From assembly GCA_025141675.1 (NCBI GenBank), contig CP081161.1, positions 1,896,001-1,960,000 on the forward strand: a DNA stretch of 64,000 nucleotides, in the 5' to 3' direction. Position numbers and translations under genes: made by a program. The DNA is from Rhodobacteraceae bacterium S2214. Lineage in GTDB: Bacteria; Pseudomonadota; Alphaproteobacteria; Rhodobacterales; Rhodobacteraceae. Positions 46,069 to 55,330 of this stretch are shown piece after piece (the stretch's first letter is position 1; each line of letters begins with the position of its first letter). The notes beneath the pieces are model-generated. The model was not told the DNA's origin, did no database searches, and saw only the letters and a program-made list of their open reading frames with translations.

Positions 46069-47112
46069 GTGACACAAGATCAAGTTACACAAAAAATCGC
46101 GATCCTCGGGGCGTCTGGCTACACTGGGGCCGAACTCGTCCGTATCATCGCGACGCATCCGTCGTTCGAGATTGTAGCCCTATCTGCAGAGCGCAAAGCC
46201 GGTCAGGCGATGGCCGACGTGTTCCCACATTTGCGTCACATGAATTTGCCGCCCTTGGTGAAACTGGATGAGATCGATTTTGCGGGCATAGACCTCGTGT
46301 TCGCGGCACTGCCACACGGGCTGTCCCAGGCACTGGTACGGGACCTGCCCGAGCATGTGAAAGTTGTTGATCTCGGCGCCGATTTCCGGCTGCGCGATCC
46401 GGCTGACTACGAAAAATGGTATGGTGCCCCGCATGTGGCCGTTGAGCTGCAAAAGACCGCCGTTTACGGACTGACCGAATTTTACCGCGAGCAGATAAAA
46501 GGTGCGCGCCTTGTCGCGGGCACCGGCTGTAACGCGGCCACTGTACAATTCGCGCTGCGCCCGTTGATTGCCGCTGGTGTGATTGATCTGGACGACATCA
46601 TTTGCGATCTCAAAAACGGGATTTCGGGTGCGGGCCGTGCGTCCAAGGAAAACATGTTGTTCACTGAACGGGCTACCGACGTGCAGGGCTACGCCCACGG
46701 CGGGAAACACCGTCATCTCGGCGAGTTCGATCAGGAATTCACCGAAATTGCAGGCCGCAAAGTCGAAATTCAGTTTACGCCGCATCTTGTCCCACTCAGC
46801 CGCGGTATCCTTGCCACTTGTTATGTGAAGGGTGACGGGCAGGCAGTGCACGACGCGCTTGCTGCCGCCTATAAGGATGAACCGTTCGTCGTGGTGCTGC
46901 CGTTTGGCCAGCAACCGGGGACGGGGCACGTGATGGGATCGAACTATTGCCATATTGGCGTCAGCCAAGACCGGATTTCAGGGCGCGTGCTCGTGACCTC
47001 TGTTCTTGATAACCTGTGTAAAGGGTCGTCTGGGCAGGCTGTTCAGAACGCGAACCTGATGCTGGGTCTTGATGAAACTGCGGGCCTGACAATGGCACCG
47101 GTGTTCCCATGA
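46069..47112 (+). CDS. argC: N-acetyl-gamma-glutamyl-phosphate reductase
   Basis: Third step of arginine biosynthesis. It is 347 aa, with the NADP Rossmann motif [14 protein letters not shown] and the catalytic Cys in [14 protein letters not shown] start at 46069 with GGGCAGG upstream; the first family-conserved strand begins at residue ~10. The stop overlaps the ccmE start as ATGA, so arginine synthesis is coupled here to cytochrome maturation, a transcriptional arrangement also seen in relatives. Confidence 0.95.
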   Translation: MTQDQVTQKIAILGASGYTGAELVRIIATHPSFEIVALSAERKAGQAMADVFPHLRHMNLPPLVKLDEIDFAGIDLVFAALPHGLSQALVRDLPEHVKVVDLGADFRLRDPADYEKWYGAPHVAVELQKTAVYGLTEFYREQIKGARLVAGTGCNAATVQFALRPLIAAGVIDLDDIICDLKNGISGAGRASKENMLFTERATDVQGYAHGGKHRHLGEFDQEFTEIAGRKVEIQFTPHLVPLSRGILATCYVKGDGQAVHDALAAAYKDEPFVVVLPFGQQPGTGHVMGSNYCHIGVSQDRISGRVLVTSVLDNLCKGSSGQAVQNANLMLGLDETAGLTMAPVFP

Positions 47113-47576
47113 GCGGATTGAAAAGTCTCAAGAAAACCCGCCGCATTCAGGTCATCGGATTGGCCGGTGTTTGTGTGGCGGCGATCCTTGTGATCCTCGC
47201 GATGTTGCCAGAAGAATCGTTCCAGTTCTTCCGCTCCCCATCAGAAGTCGCAGAATCGCCTCCGCCGCCGAATGAACTGTTCCGCATCGGTGGATTGATC
47301 GTGGAAGGGTCAATTGAAAGCGATGTGGGCGAAACCGTGCGCTTCGACGTGACAGATGGCGGTGCTGTCATTCCGGTCGTGTATACGGGTATTTTGCCTG
47401 ATCTGTTCGGCGACGGACAAGGCATGGTAGGCCAAGGGCGCTACGTGAACGGTACGTTCGAAGCTGTTGAAATCCTTGCAAGACATGACGAAACCTACAT
47501 GCCTAAGGAAGTCATCGACGCCCTGAAAGAACAGGGGCAATACGTGGCACCGGACGCTGGTGACGTAACCAATTAA
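47109..47576 (+). CDS. ccmE: Cytochrome c maturation heme chaperone CcmE
   Basis: A 155-aa membrane-anchored periplasmic heme chaperone. N-terminal helix ([19 protein letters not shown], ~14-32), an OB-fold beta domain ([37 protein letters not shown]) and the heme-attaching His in [13 protein letters not shown] (HxxxY). The start ATGA overlaps the argC stop. The remaining ccm genes ccmF and ccmH follow after a three-gene insertion. Confidence 0.97.
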   Translation: MSGLKSLKKTRRIQVIGLAGVCVAAILVILAMLPEESFQFFRSPSEVAESPPPPNELFRIGGLIVEGSIESDVGETVRFDVTDGGAVIPVVYTGILPDLFGDGQGMVGQGRYVNGTFEAVEILARHDETYMPKEVIDALKEQGQYVAPDAGDVTN

Positions 47577-47621
47577 CCAATTGCGCTGACCTTTGCCGTA
47601 AGCAGGCAGAGGACAGCACAC

Positions 47622-48233
47622 ATGCAAACCATCCAAGACATCGCCCGAGACATCGTCGCCCGCGAAGGCGGCTATGTGAACGACCCTGACGATCCGGGCG
47701 GGGCCACGAACTTTGGCGTCACGATCCATACGATGCGGCGCTTGGGGCTGGACTTAGACGGCGACGGTGACGTGGACGCAGGCGATGTCCGGCGTCTGAC
47801 CCGTGAACAAGCCGAAGCGATTTTCGTAGAACACTACTTCACGCGGCCCCGCATCGACGCCTTGCCGGTCGTCCTGCAGGCCAGCGTGTTTGATATGTAT
47901 GTAAACGCGGGATCGCACGCTGTGAAGGTTTTACAGCGACTTTTCAATGAGATGCGGATCACTGTTACAGTCGATGGCGTCATCGGTCCGCAAACCATCG
48001 CGGCTGCCAACCGCGCGGCCGCCGCAGCGCCTGATCATATCGCAGATGCCTACGGGATCGCCCGCCGCAATTACTACTACGCCCTCGCGGACAGTCGCGT
48101 CGCCAGCCGGAAATATGCCCGACGCCGCGATGGTGGCAAAGGCGGCTGGATCACCCGCGCCGAAGAATTCATCGCCGAACGGTTTCACCTGACAGCGGCG
48201 CAACATGCACAAAGGATCGCATCATGGGGCTAA
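47622..48233 (+). CDS. GH108 endolysin (N-acetylmuramidase), gene-transfer-agent type
   Basis: A 203-aa glycoside hydrolase family 108 lysozyme. Catalytic Glu15 lies in REGGYVNDPDDPGGATNFGV. An EF-hand/dockerin-like loop DLDGDGDVDAGD (residues ~41-52) suggests calcium binding, and the C-terminal peptidoglycan-binding-like helix GVIGPQTIAAANRA is present. There is no signal peptide, so the protein needs a holin for export. It overlaps the holin gene by 10 bp. This gene pair matches the lysis cassette used by gene transfer agents in Rhodobacter (rcc00555-00556). Confidence 0.92.
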   Translation: MQTIQDIARDIVAREGGYVNDPDDPGGATNFGVTIHTMRRLGLDLDGDGDVDAGDVRRLTREQAEAIFVEHYFTRPRIDALPVVLQASVFDMYVNAGSHAVKVLQRLFNEMRITVTVDGVIGPQTIAAANRAAAAAPDHIADAYGIARRNYYYALADSRVASRKYARRRDGGKGGWITRAEEFIAERFHLTAAQHAQRIASWG

Positions 48234-48781
48234 TTACAGATTTCATGGGTATGCTTTTTGGCAATCATCGCAATGTCTTGGCCGAAACGGCTGAGGTGTT
48301 TCGGGAAAACAGCGAAAACGCAGGCGCGCGTGCAGCGGACGTCCAAACCGCAGTCCTGCGTCAGTTCGCGGCCGAATTCTCCGGCAATCGCAAGGGATGG
48401 TTCGACCGCTTCATTGACGGGTTGAACCGTCTACCGCGCCCATTGATGGCCTTTGGCACCTTGGCGTTGGTCGCCGCATCGATGGTCGATCCAATTTGGT
48501 TTGCCGCACGGATGCAAGGTCTTGCACTGGTGCCAGAGCCGCTGTGGTGGCTGATGGGCGCCATTGTCAGTTTCTATTTTGGGGCACGGCATCAGGCCAA
48601 GGGGCAAGAATTTCAGCAATCCATTGCGGACACGATGGCACGCACCGGACAGGTGACCGCAAATATTCAGGCGCTCACAGCTGATGCACCAACAGCGCCA
48701 CCTTCGACCCAAGCAAAACCGCTGACATTCACCACGGAAAACGCAGCGCTTCAGGAATGGCAGGCACAAAATGGATCATGA
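48224..48781 (+). CDS. Holin family protein, 3 TM superfamily
   Basis: A 185-aa protein with two to three membrane segments (PLMAFGTLALVAASMVDPIW ~65-85, LWWLMGAIVSFYFG ~105-120) and charged ends. Typical of the holins paired with the GH108 endolysin. It overlaps the endolysin gene at its start and the following 67-aa gene at its end (11 bp). The function proposed is timed permeabilisation of the inner membrane. Confidence 0.85.
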   Translation: MGLITDFMGMLFGNHRNVLAETAEVFRENSENAGARAADVQTAVLRQFAAEFSGNRKGWFDRFIDGLNRLPRPLMAFGTLALVAASMVDPIWFAARMQGLALVPEPLWWLMGAIVSFYFGARHQAKGQEFQQSIADTMARTGQVTANIQALTADAPTAPPSTQAKPLTFTTENAALQEWQAQNGS

Positions 48782-48974
48782 TTGGATCGCAAAGGTGGAC
48801 CTGCGATTGAACGCCTTGGAAACGCGCGGTGCCGTGAACGAAGTGCACCGCGACAATGTCGCGGATCGGCTTGGTTATATTGAAGATACGCTCAAATGGC
48901 TGGTGCGGCTTGTGATCGGCGGGTTGCTGATGTCGGCAGTCGCCTTTGTATTGCAAGGCGGGCTGAACTTGTAA
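48771..48974 (+). CDS. Small membrane protein, third gene of the lysis cassette
   Basis: A 67-aa protein with a charged N-terminal helix (VDLRLNALETRGAVNEVHRD and an RLGYIEDTLKWL stretch) and a C-terminal membrane helix (LVIGGLLMSAVAFVLQGG, ~48-65). Overlap with the holin gene shows coupled translation. Shape fits an antiholin, spanin-like partner or pinholin, but no motif decides between these. It is short enough to be missed by annotation. Confidence 0.7.
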   Translation: MDHDWIAKVDLRLNALETRGAVNEVHRDNVADRLGYIEDTLKWLVRLVIGGLLMSAVAFVLQGGLNL

Positions 48975-49046
48975 CCCGCAGAAATGTGACAATCCGTCCG
49001 CAAGATGTGCCTGTCCTAGAATGAGGGGCGGTGCTATATCGGGCGT

Positions 49047-51023
49047 ATGATAAATGAACTCGCCCATTTCGCCCTCATCCTCGCTTTTGTTGTCGCGATT
49101 GCGCAGACAGTTATTCCATTGGTCGGAGCCCATAAAGGCTGGCGCGGGTGGATGGCCATGGCGCAACCCGCAGCGACCTCACAGTTCATCTTGGTCGGCT
49201 TTGCCTTCGCCGCCCTGACGTGGGCATTTGTCACATCCGATTTTTCGCTGCGCGTGGTGGCGACAAATTCGCATAGCCTGAAACCCATGCTCTATAAAAT
49301 CAGCGGCGTTTGGGGCAACCACGAAGGGTCGATGCTGCTCTGGCTGTTGATCCTGACGCTGTTCGGCGGCTGTGCCGCTTGGTTTGACGGCGGTCTGCCC
49401 GAAACTCTGCGTGCCCGCGTGTTGGCGGTGCAATCGGCGGTATCCGTCGCGTTTTACGCTTTCATCCTGTTCACATCGAACCCGTTTGACCGGCTGGCTT
49501 TACCGCCGTTTGACGGCCAGGACCTAAACCCGCTCTTGCAAGACCCAGGTCTCGCGTTTCATCCGCCATTTCTGTACCTCGGCTACGTGGGCCTCAGCAT
49601 GGCGTTTTCGTTCGCCGTCGCCGCCCTGATCGAAGGCCGCGTGGACGCCGCATGGGGTCGTTGGGTACGCCCTTGGACATTGGCCGCGTGGATGTTCCTG
49701 ACTGTGGGCATCGCACTTGGGTCATGGTGGGCGTATTATGAACTTGGCTGGGGCGGTTTCTGGTTCTGGGATCCGGTTGAAAATGCGTCCTTCATGCCAT
49801 GGCTGATTGCAGCCGCCTTGCTGCATTCCGCGATCGTTGTTGAAAAACGTGAAGCGTTGAAAAGCTGGACGATCCTGTTGGCTATCCTCGCATTCGGCTT
49901 CTCTCTGCTCGGCACTTTCATCGTGCGGTCCGGCCTTCTGACGTCCGTACATGCCTTCGCAAATGATCCAGAACGCGGCGTCTTCATCCTCGCGATCCTC
50001 GCGTTTTTCGTAGGCGGGTCACTCACGCTTTATGCGGCCCGCGCACGGGTACTGGCTGCAAACGGCGTGTTTGGCACGGTCAGCCGCGAAAGCGCGCTTG
50101 TCCTGAATAACATCCTGCTGGCCGTGTCCTGTTTTGTCGTCTTCATCGGCACCATCTGGCCTTTAGTGGCCGAAATGGTTTGGGGACGTACCCTGTCCGT
50201 TGGCCCGCCGTTTTTCGACGCAGCCTTTTCACCGTTCATGGTCGCGCTGGCCTTGGTTTTGCCGCTGGGATCATTGCTGGCATGGAAACGTGGCACGCTG
50301 ACACGCGCGAAAAAGCCGCTCTGGGGCTGGGCATTGCTCGCGATTTCACTCGGGGCCTTGGCATATGCGCTGCAAAGCGGGCGGTCCGCACTTGGACCAG
50401 TCGGCGTAGCGCTTGGCGTCTGGGTCGTGGGCGGCGCGCTGCTTGATCTGTGGCTGCGCGGCGGGCGTGAAAACCTTGCAGGCCGTTGGCGCCGGATCAA
50501 ACGTCTGCCGCGCGCGGATTGGGGCAAATCGGTCGCGCATATCGGCGTCGGTGTCACAACCTTTGGTGTGGCCGCGATCCTTGCTTGGGAAACCGAAGAT
50601 ATCCGCGTGGCGGACCTTGGCGATAGCTACGACGTCGGGGCCTACACATTCACCTTGCAGGACGTAATTCGCGCAGAAGGGCCGAACTACGTGACCACAA
50701 TGGCCGAAGTGGGCGTTGCAAAGAACGGGCGTGACATCACCGTGATGTACCCCGAAAAACGGTTCTATCCTGTCGCGCAAATGCCAACGACCGAAGCGGC
50801 GATCCGCAACGGCATCTTACGCGATCTCTACGTCGTGATTGGCGAACCGCAGGCAAACGGCGGCTACGCGATGCGTATCTATATCAAACCCTTCGCAAAC
50901 TGGATCTGGGGCGGCTGCATGCTGATGGCTTTGGGCGCACTGATCTCCTTGACCGACCGCAGGCTGCGCGTCGGAGCAGGTGCGGCAAAGCCGAAACGGA
51001 CAGCGGCGGTACCAGCAGAATGA
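49047..51023 (+). CDS. ccmF: Cytochrome c heme lyase subunit CcmF
   Basis: A 658-aa polytopic membrane protein that delivers heme to apocytochrome c. It has the CcmF-type WGNHEGSMLLW and the WWD heme-handling domain (WAYYELGWGGFWFWDPVENASF). Multiple TM helices and conserved His are present. Distance to the preceding 67-aa gene is 72 bp, so ccm transcription probably runs through the lysis cassette. Its stop overlaps ccmH (ATGA). Confidence 0.97.
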   Translation: MINELAHFALILAFVVAIAQTVIPLVGAHKGWRGWMAMAQPAATSQFILVGFAFAALTWAFVTSDFSLRVVATNSHSLKPMLYKISGVWGNHEGSMLLWLLILTLFGGCAAWFDGGLPETLRARVLAVQSAVSVAFYAFILFTSNPFDRLALPPFDGQDLNPLLQDPGLAFHPPFLYLGYVGLSMAFSFAVAALIEGRVDAAWGRWVRPWTLAAWMFLTVGIALGSWWAYYELGWGGFWFWDPVENASFMPWLIAAALLHSAIVVEKREALKSWTILLAILAFGFSLLGTFIVRSGLLTSVHAFANDPERGVFILAILAFFVGGSLTLYAARARVLAANGVFGTVSRESALVLNNILLAVSCFVVFIGTIWPLVAEMVWGRTLSVGPPFFDAAFSPFMVALALVLPLGSLLAWKRGTLTRAKKPLWGWALLAISLGALAYALQSGRSALGPVGVALGVWVVGGALLDLWLRGGRENLAGRWRRIKRLPRADWGKSVAHIGVGVTTFGVAAILAWETEDIRVADLGDSYDVGAYTFTLQDVIRAEGPNYVTTMAEVGVAKNGRDITVMYPEKRFYPVAQMPTTEAAIRNGILRDLYVVIGEPQANGGYAMRIYIKPFANWIWGGCMLMALGALISLTDRRLRVGAGAAKPKRTAAVPAE

Positions 51024-51463
51024 AACGTCTGATCCTCACCCTGACTTTGCTCGCATCTCCGTTGTGGGCCGTGGAACCATCGGAAATGCTTGACGATCCG
51101 GTGTTGGAAAACCGTGCCCGCGATCTGTCCGCAGGGCTGCGCTGTCCGATCTGCCAGAACGAAAGCATCGACGAATCCAACGCGGCCCTGTCGAAAGAAC
51201 TGCGGATCATCGTGCGGGAACGCCTCGTCGCGGGCGACAGCGATCAGGACATTTTGGACTACCTCGTGGCCCGCTACGGTGAATATGTGCTGCTGACGCC
51301 AACGGTCTCCGGCGCGAACTGGATCTTATGGCTGGCCGCACCCGGCTTGTTCCTTGCGGCGCTCGGGATCGGGTGGTCTACCATCCGACGTAAGCCTGAA
51401 ACGCCCAACGGCACGCTCACCGACGAAGAACAGACCGCATTAGACAAGATTTTGCGGTCGTAA
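51020..51463 (+). CDS. ccmH: Cytochrome c maturation thiol oxidoreductase CcmH
   Basis: A 147-aa periplasmic protein with signal peptide, the LRCPICQN motif (CxxC that reduces the apocytochrome disulfide) and a C-terminal membrane helix (WILWLAAPGLFLAALGIGW). It is the short CcmH (CcmL-like) form without the TPR extension; a separate ccmI is not visible here. Coupled to ccmF by ATGA. Confidence 0.95.
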   Translation: MKRLILTLTLLASPLWAVEPSEMLDDPVLENRARDLSAGLRCPICQNESIDESNAALSKELRIIVRERLVAGDSDQDILDYLVARYGEYVLLTPTVSGANWILWLAAPGLFLAALGIGWSTIRRKPETPNGTLTDEEQTALDKILRS

Positions 51464-51551
51464 CGTTCGGTTCCTCTTTTCTAGACTGACGGGTTCACTA
51501 GATTACACCCAAAGCGGCTGATCTGGTCAGCGGCAGTCAAGGAATGTGAAC

Positions 51552-52328
51552 ATGGAATATCGGGCAATCAAACTTTGGATCAGAAACGACGTGGCGGTGA
51601 TTACGCTGCGCCGGCCTGAGGTCATGAACGCGTTGAACACACAGATGCGCGCCGAAATCACGCACGCAGTCAAAGCCGCCGAAGCCGAAGCGCGGGTGCT
51701 GGTGATGACGGGGCAGGGGAAATCCTTCTGCTCCGGTCAGGATTTGGGCGACGGCGGCAATGCGGCAGCACTCGATCTGGAACGGACGTTGCGGGACGAA
51801 TACGTGCCGATGCTGAGGGCCATCGTTGACTGCAAAATCCCGACAATTGCGGCGGTGAACGGCCCAGCAGCGGGTGCAGGTGCGAACCTCGCTTTGGCGT
51901 TCGACGTGGTGATTGCAAGCGATGCGGCCTATTTCGTACAGGCCTTCACACGCATCGGCCTGATCCCTGATGCGGGCGGCACGCACTTCCTGCCGCGCCA
52001 GATCGGGACCGCGCGTGCGATGGGCGCTGCGTTGTTCGCGGACAAAATCAGTGCGGAACAGGCGGCCGATTGGGGCATGATCTATGAATGCGTCGCGGCC
52101 GATGAATTTGAAACGCATTGGCAGGCACGGGCGGCCAAACTGGCTGCAGGGCCGACAGTGGCTTATTCCCACGTGAAGACGGCACTGCGCGAATCCAGCG
52201 GGAATACATTCGAACAGCAACTTGCACTCGAAGCTAAGTTGCAGGGCAAATGCGGCCAAACACGCGACTTCCAAGAAGGCGTCGTATCCTTCCTGCAAAA
52301 ACGGCCCCCGGTGTACGAGGGCCGCTAA
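51552..52328 (+). CDS. Enoyl-CoA hydratase/isomerase, PaaG-like
   Basis: A 258-aa crotonase. Oxyanion segments FCSGQDLGDGGNA and AAVNGPAAGAGANLALAFDVV. The catalytic position reads GLIPDAGGTHFL, with Asp where classical hydratases have Glu, the feature of 1,2-epoxyphenylacetyl-CoA isomerase (PaaG) and its relatives rather than a simple hydratase. AAGGA lies 8 bp before ATG 51552. It ends convergent with the VCBS-like gene. No other paa gene is near. Confidence 0.88.
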   Translation: MEYRAIKLWIRNDVAVITLRRPEVMNALNTQMRAEITHAVKAAEAEARVLVMTGQGKSFCSGQDLGDGGNAAALDLERTLRDEYVPMLRAIVDCKIPTIAAVNGPAAGAGANLALAFDVVIASDAAYFVQAFTRIGLIPDAGGTHFLPRQIGTARAMGAALFADKISAEQAADWGMIYECVAADEFETHWQARAAKLAAGPTVAYSHVKTALRESSGNTFEQQLALEAKLQGKCGQTRDFQEGVVSFLQKRPPVYEGR

Positions 52329-52334
52329 AGGTTC

Positions 52335-53303
52335 TTACATCATGAAGGCGTCGGTTTCGCCGCCGCCGCCACCACCACCGTCGGTGCCGATGCCATTGAC
52401 TGTGACCTCAAGGGTCGCAGTCGAACCGCCCTCGAGAGTGTAGACAAAGTTCGTTACAGCGGATTCGCCGTCATTCAGCGCGGCAAAAGTGTTGGTGCCA
52501 TCGACGCTGTCAGCAGAGAAATTGATCGCGCCGTCGGCTGTGATTTGCAACATTCCGCCATTGTCACCTGCGATGATCGTCGGTGTGCTTTGCGTGCTCA
52601 TCGGATCGATGGTTGTACCGTTCATGCTGACCACAGACCCGGTGTAGGGATCGTCGCAATCGCCAAGATCATTGGCAAGGATCGACGCTTCTCCAGAATC
52701 GAGGAAATCGAACGTGTCGCCACGGCCAAACCCGGCAGTTTCCAAGACGGTCATGGTATCGTCGACGGCTGCTTCTGTTGGCTCGGTTGGGCCTTCTGGC
52801 ACTTCTGGGGCTGTGCCACCTAGTTTCAGTGAATCTTCCCGTGCGCCGTCTTCTGTACCAACGGACGTCAGGCGCGCGCCAAAGTCCTGAAGGTTGAAAT
52901 CAGCCAAGGACAGATCCACCGTGTCGTGTGACAGTGTGAATGACGTGCTACGGATATCGTCAGTGCTCATACCCTGTGTGCCGAACTGAACGCCACCGTC
53001 GAACTTGCCGTAGTCCTTGACGACTTCGCCGTTCATGTTTGTGAAGTTGTCAACTTTCGTCACGCCGTCAACTTTGAATGCCGTTCCTGTGACGTCGTCA
53101 CCTGTCACGCTCAGGCCACCTGTGAGGCTATCGTCGAACAGGTCAAAGTAAATTGCGTTCAGGTCGCCAATTTCACCAGTGTCGTCGAGCACTTGCAAAT
53201 CGAACTGTAAATTGCCGTCAACTTCGGTAATTGTGATGCTGACATTGACCTGACCTTCAAGGGTGAAGCTCATTGACGTTGCTGGGGCTGTACATCCGCT
53301 CAT
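52335..53303 (-). CDS. VCBS/cadherin-like acidic protein, possible type I secretion substrate
   Basis: A 322-aa, strongly acidic protein of two parts. An N-terminal beta domain (~15-160: FTLEGQVNVSITITEVDGNL, then DLNAIYFDLFDDSLTGGL) resembles the choice-of-anchor/T1SS-associated type. After a Pro/Glu linker a VCBS-like domain follows (AVDDTMTVLETAGFGRG.. through FVYTLEGGSTATLEVTVNG). There is no N-terminal signal peptide. The C-terminus is a glycine run and ETDAFMM, so export by a type I system is plausible but no RTX repeats are present. A CGC/CAC trinucleotide tract (52359-52382) encodes the glycines. Start at 53303 gives the domain's beginning. Confidence 0.75.
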   Translation of the reverse strand: MSGCTAPATSMSFTLEGQVNVSITITEVDGNLQFDLQVLDDTGEIGDLNAIYFDLFDDSLTGGLSVTGDDVTGTAFKVDGVTKVDNFTNMNGEVVKDYGKFDGGVQFGTQGMSTDDIRSTSFTLSHDTVDLSLADFNLQDFGARLTSVGTEDGAREDSLKLGGTAPEVPEGPTEPTEAAVDDTMTVLETAGFGRGDTFDFLDSGEASILANDLGDCDDPYTGSVVSMNGTTIDPMSTQSTPTIIAGDNGGMLQITADGAINFSADSVDGTNTFAALNDGESAVTNFVYTLEGGSTATLEVTVNGIGTDGGGGGGGETDAFMM

Positions 53304-53411
53304 GTGTATCCATCTTTCAAAAATTTTCTTGTAGCGCATCGGTAAAAGCGGATTGCGACCGAAAGTTGTCCGCAATCGCCTGAAACTACGGCAAAACTGA
53401 TTTTGATCGGG

Positions 53412-53906
53412 TTAAGATGTGGGCCGGTCAAGCGCGAAATAAACGCTGTCAGACCATAACCCGTTGATACAATAGGTGTTTGGCGCACGGTGGGTTTCGT
53501 GAAACCCAAGCGCAATCAATAATCCGGTCGAAGCGGTATTGTTCGGATCAACATCCGCAAAAACACGTGTCAGCGAAGTCGCGTTCCAGATGTGAGGCAA
53601 AATCGCGCGCATAGCTTCTTGCACGATTCCGCGCCGCCAATAGTCCGGATGCAGGATAAACCCAACTTCGCCCTCGCCGTGACCGCCTGCGGTGCCCACG
53701 ACTGTGCCATCCATTTCAATCACGAAATAGAGCAACGGATCGGTTGCGGCCATCATCCGGTCCAGATTTTCTTGGGTCCGCTCGGGGCTGTCATGGGGTG
53801 GGGTCGACCAATACTGCATCGCCCGCGGATCGCGAAAAATCGCGTGGAGATCCAGCAGATCATCTTGGCGCGCGGAGCGTAGAATAAGGCGTTCAGTGGT
53901 CAGCAT
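53412..53906 (-). CDS. GNAT-family N-acetyltransferase (RimJ-like)
   Basis: A 164-aa acetyltransferase. N-terminus LTTERLILRSARQDDLLDL is the RimJ/RimL-type beginning; the acetyl-CoA site is the GFILHPDYWRRGIVQEAM strand and loop (R/Q-x-x-G-x-A-like). The usual AcCoA motif is a little degenerate, RRGIVQEA. The start at 53906 is family-normal; a longer frame overlaps gltA. It lies behind gltA and its terminator. Substrate unknown. Confidence 0.88.
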   Translation of the reverse strand: MLTTERLILRSARQDDLLDLHAIFRDPRAMQYWSTPPHDSPERTQENLDRMMAATDPLLYFVIEMDGTVVGTAGGHGEGEVGFILHPDYWRRGIVQEAMRAILPHIWNATSLTRVFADVDPNNTASTGLLIALGFHETHRAPNTYCINGLWSDSVYFALDRPTS

Positions 53907-53909
53907 GTG

Positions 53910-53933
53910 AAAAGGGCCGCCCGAAGGCGACCC
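53910..53933 (-). terminator. Terminator of gltA
   Basis: Stem GGGTCGCC-TTCG-GGCGGCCC (one mismatch) followed by TTTT on the minus strand, 8 bp after the gltA stop. The GNAT start lies just behind it, at 53906. Confidence 0.8.
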
Positions 53934-53940
53934 CAAAGTC

Positions 53941-55236
53941 TTAGCGCTTGTCTGGTGCGACATAATCGCGGGCAGTCTCACCCTTGTACAACTGACGCGG
54001 ACGACCAATTTTCAGCTGTGGATCGTCCAGCTGTTCTTTCCACTGGGAAATCCAGCCAACAGTCCGGGCCATCGCGAAGATCGGCGTGAACATGGATGTT
54101 GGGAAACCCATCGCTTCCAAAATGATGCCGGAATAGAAATCGACGTTCGGGAACAGTTTCTTTTCGGCGAAATACGGATCAGCCAGCGCCTGCTTTTCAA
54201 GCTCCATCGCGACCTGCAACAGTGGGTTGTCTTCAACACCCAGCAGTTCGAGCACTTCGTCGGCGCTTTCCTTCATCACGGTCGCCCGTGGGTCGAAGTT
54301 TTTGTAAACGCGGTGGCCAAAGCCCATCAGGCGATAGCTGTCGTTCTTGTCTTTCGCACGTGCGATGAATTCAGGAATACGGTCAACAGAACCGATTTCC
54401 TTGAGCATTTCCAAACACGCCTGGTTCGCACCACCATGGGCAGGGCCCCACAGACACGCAATACCAGCAGCGATACAAGCAAACGGGTTCGCGCCAGAAG
54501 ACGATGCCAAACGCACAGTAGACGTAGACGCGTTCTGTTCGTGATCTGCGTGCAGTGTAAAGATACGGTCCATCGCTTTGGCAAGCACCGGATCAACCTT
54601 GTAGTCTTCCGCAGGTACAGAGAAACACATGTTCAGGAAGTTGGACGCGTAATCCAGATCGTTGCGCGGGTACACGAACGGCTGACCGATGGAATACTTG
54701 TAAGCCATCGCAGCAATTGTTGGCATCTTCGCGATCAGGCGGATCGACGCAACTTCACGCTGGTGTTCGTCGTTAATGTCCGTGCTGTCATGGTAGAATG
54801 CAGACATCGCGCCCACAACACCAACCATAGTGGCCATTGGGTGCGCATCACGGCGGAAACCACGGAAGAAGTTATGCATCTGCTCGTGGATCATCGTGTG
54901 ATTGGTCACAAGCTTTTCGAACTTCTCAAGCGTTTCGGCATCCGGCAGATCGCCGTACAGCAGTGCGTAGCACACTTCGAGATAATGCGACTGACCAGCC
55001 AACTGGTCGATCGGATAACCACGGTGCAGCAATTCGCCTTTGTCACCATCGATGAACGTAATCGTGCTGTCACAGGCCGCAGTCGACGTAAAACCTGGGT
55101 CATATGTGAAAACACCCGCTTGCGCGTACAGCTTGCGGATGTCGATAACGTCAGGACCAGCAGTCGGGGAGTGGATCGGCAGTTCGTAGCTCTGCCCATC
55201 AATCGTGAGCGTCGCGGTCTTAGGTGTGTCGGTCAT
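53941..55236 (-). CDS. gltA: Citrate synthase
   Basis: Condenses acetyl-CoA and oxaloacetate. A 431-aa type II enzyme with [20 protein letters not shown], the catalytic His of [15 protein letters not shown], and the catalytic Asp region NVDFYSG. The start at 55236 ([20 protein letters not shown]) has AGAAGGGG before it; upstream in-frame codons run through the promoter. A direct repeat TCGTTACG (minus strand, 13-bp period) lies 67-87 bp upstream. Confidence 0.97.
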   Translation of the reverse strand: MTDTPKTATLTIDGQSYELPIHSPTAGPDVIDIRKLYAQAGVFTYDPGFTSTAACDSTITFIDGDKGELLHRGYPIDQLAGQSHYLEVCYALLYGDLPDAETLEKFEKLVTNHTMIHEQMHNFFRGFRRDAHPMATMVGVVGAMSAFYHDSTDINDEHQREVASIRLIAKMPTIAAMAYKYSIGQPFVYPRNDLDYASNFLNMCFSVPAEDYKVDPVLAKAMDRIFTLHADHEQNASTSTVRLASSSGANPFACIAAGIACLWGPAHGGANQACLEMLKEIGSVDRIPEFIARAKDKNDSYRLMGFGHRVYKNFDPRATVMKESADEVLELLGVEDNPLLQVAMELEKQALADPYFAEKKLFPNVDFYSGIILEAMGFPTSMFTPIFAMARTVGWISQWKEQLDDPQLKIGRPRQLYKGETARDYVAPDKR

Positions 55237-55302
55237 TTTATTCCCCTTCTGAAGCGCAATCCATTCTGGCCTGCGCGGCGTGGTCGCGTTGTTCATGTCT
55301 CC

Positions 55303-55323
55303 CGTAACGATGAAACGTAACGA
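55303..55323. promoter_or_regulatory. Direct repeat upstream of gltA
   Basis: CGTAACGA occurs twice with 13-bp spacing (55303-55310 and 55316-55323), between gltX and gltA. A possible regulator half-site pair on one DNA face with slight offset. Confidence 0.4.
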
Positions 55324-55330
55324 AAAGGTT

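Noticed and set aside
47567-47590. TTAACC motif before the endolysin as a CtrA site
   Set aside because: Only a half-site, and it includes the ccmE stop codon; no second TTAA at the proper spacing.
54313-55320. Long open frame on the plus strand (335 codons) opposite gltA
   Set aside because: Fully antisense to a clear citrate synthase gene; no ribosome-binding site and composition typical of GC-skewed shadow frames.
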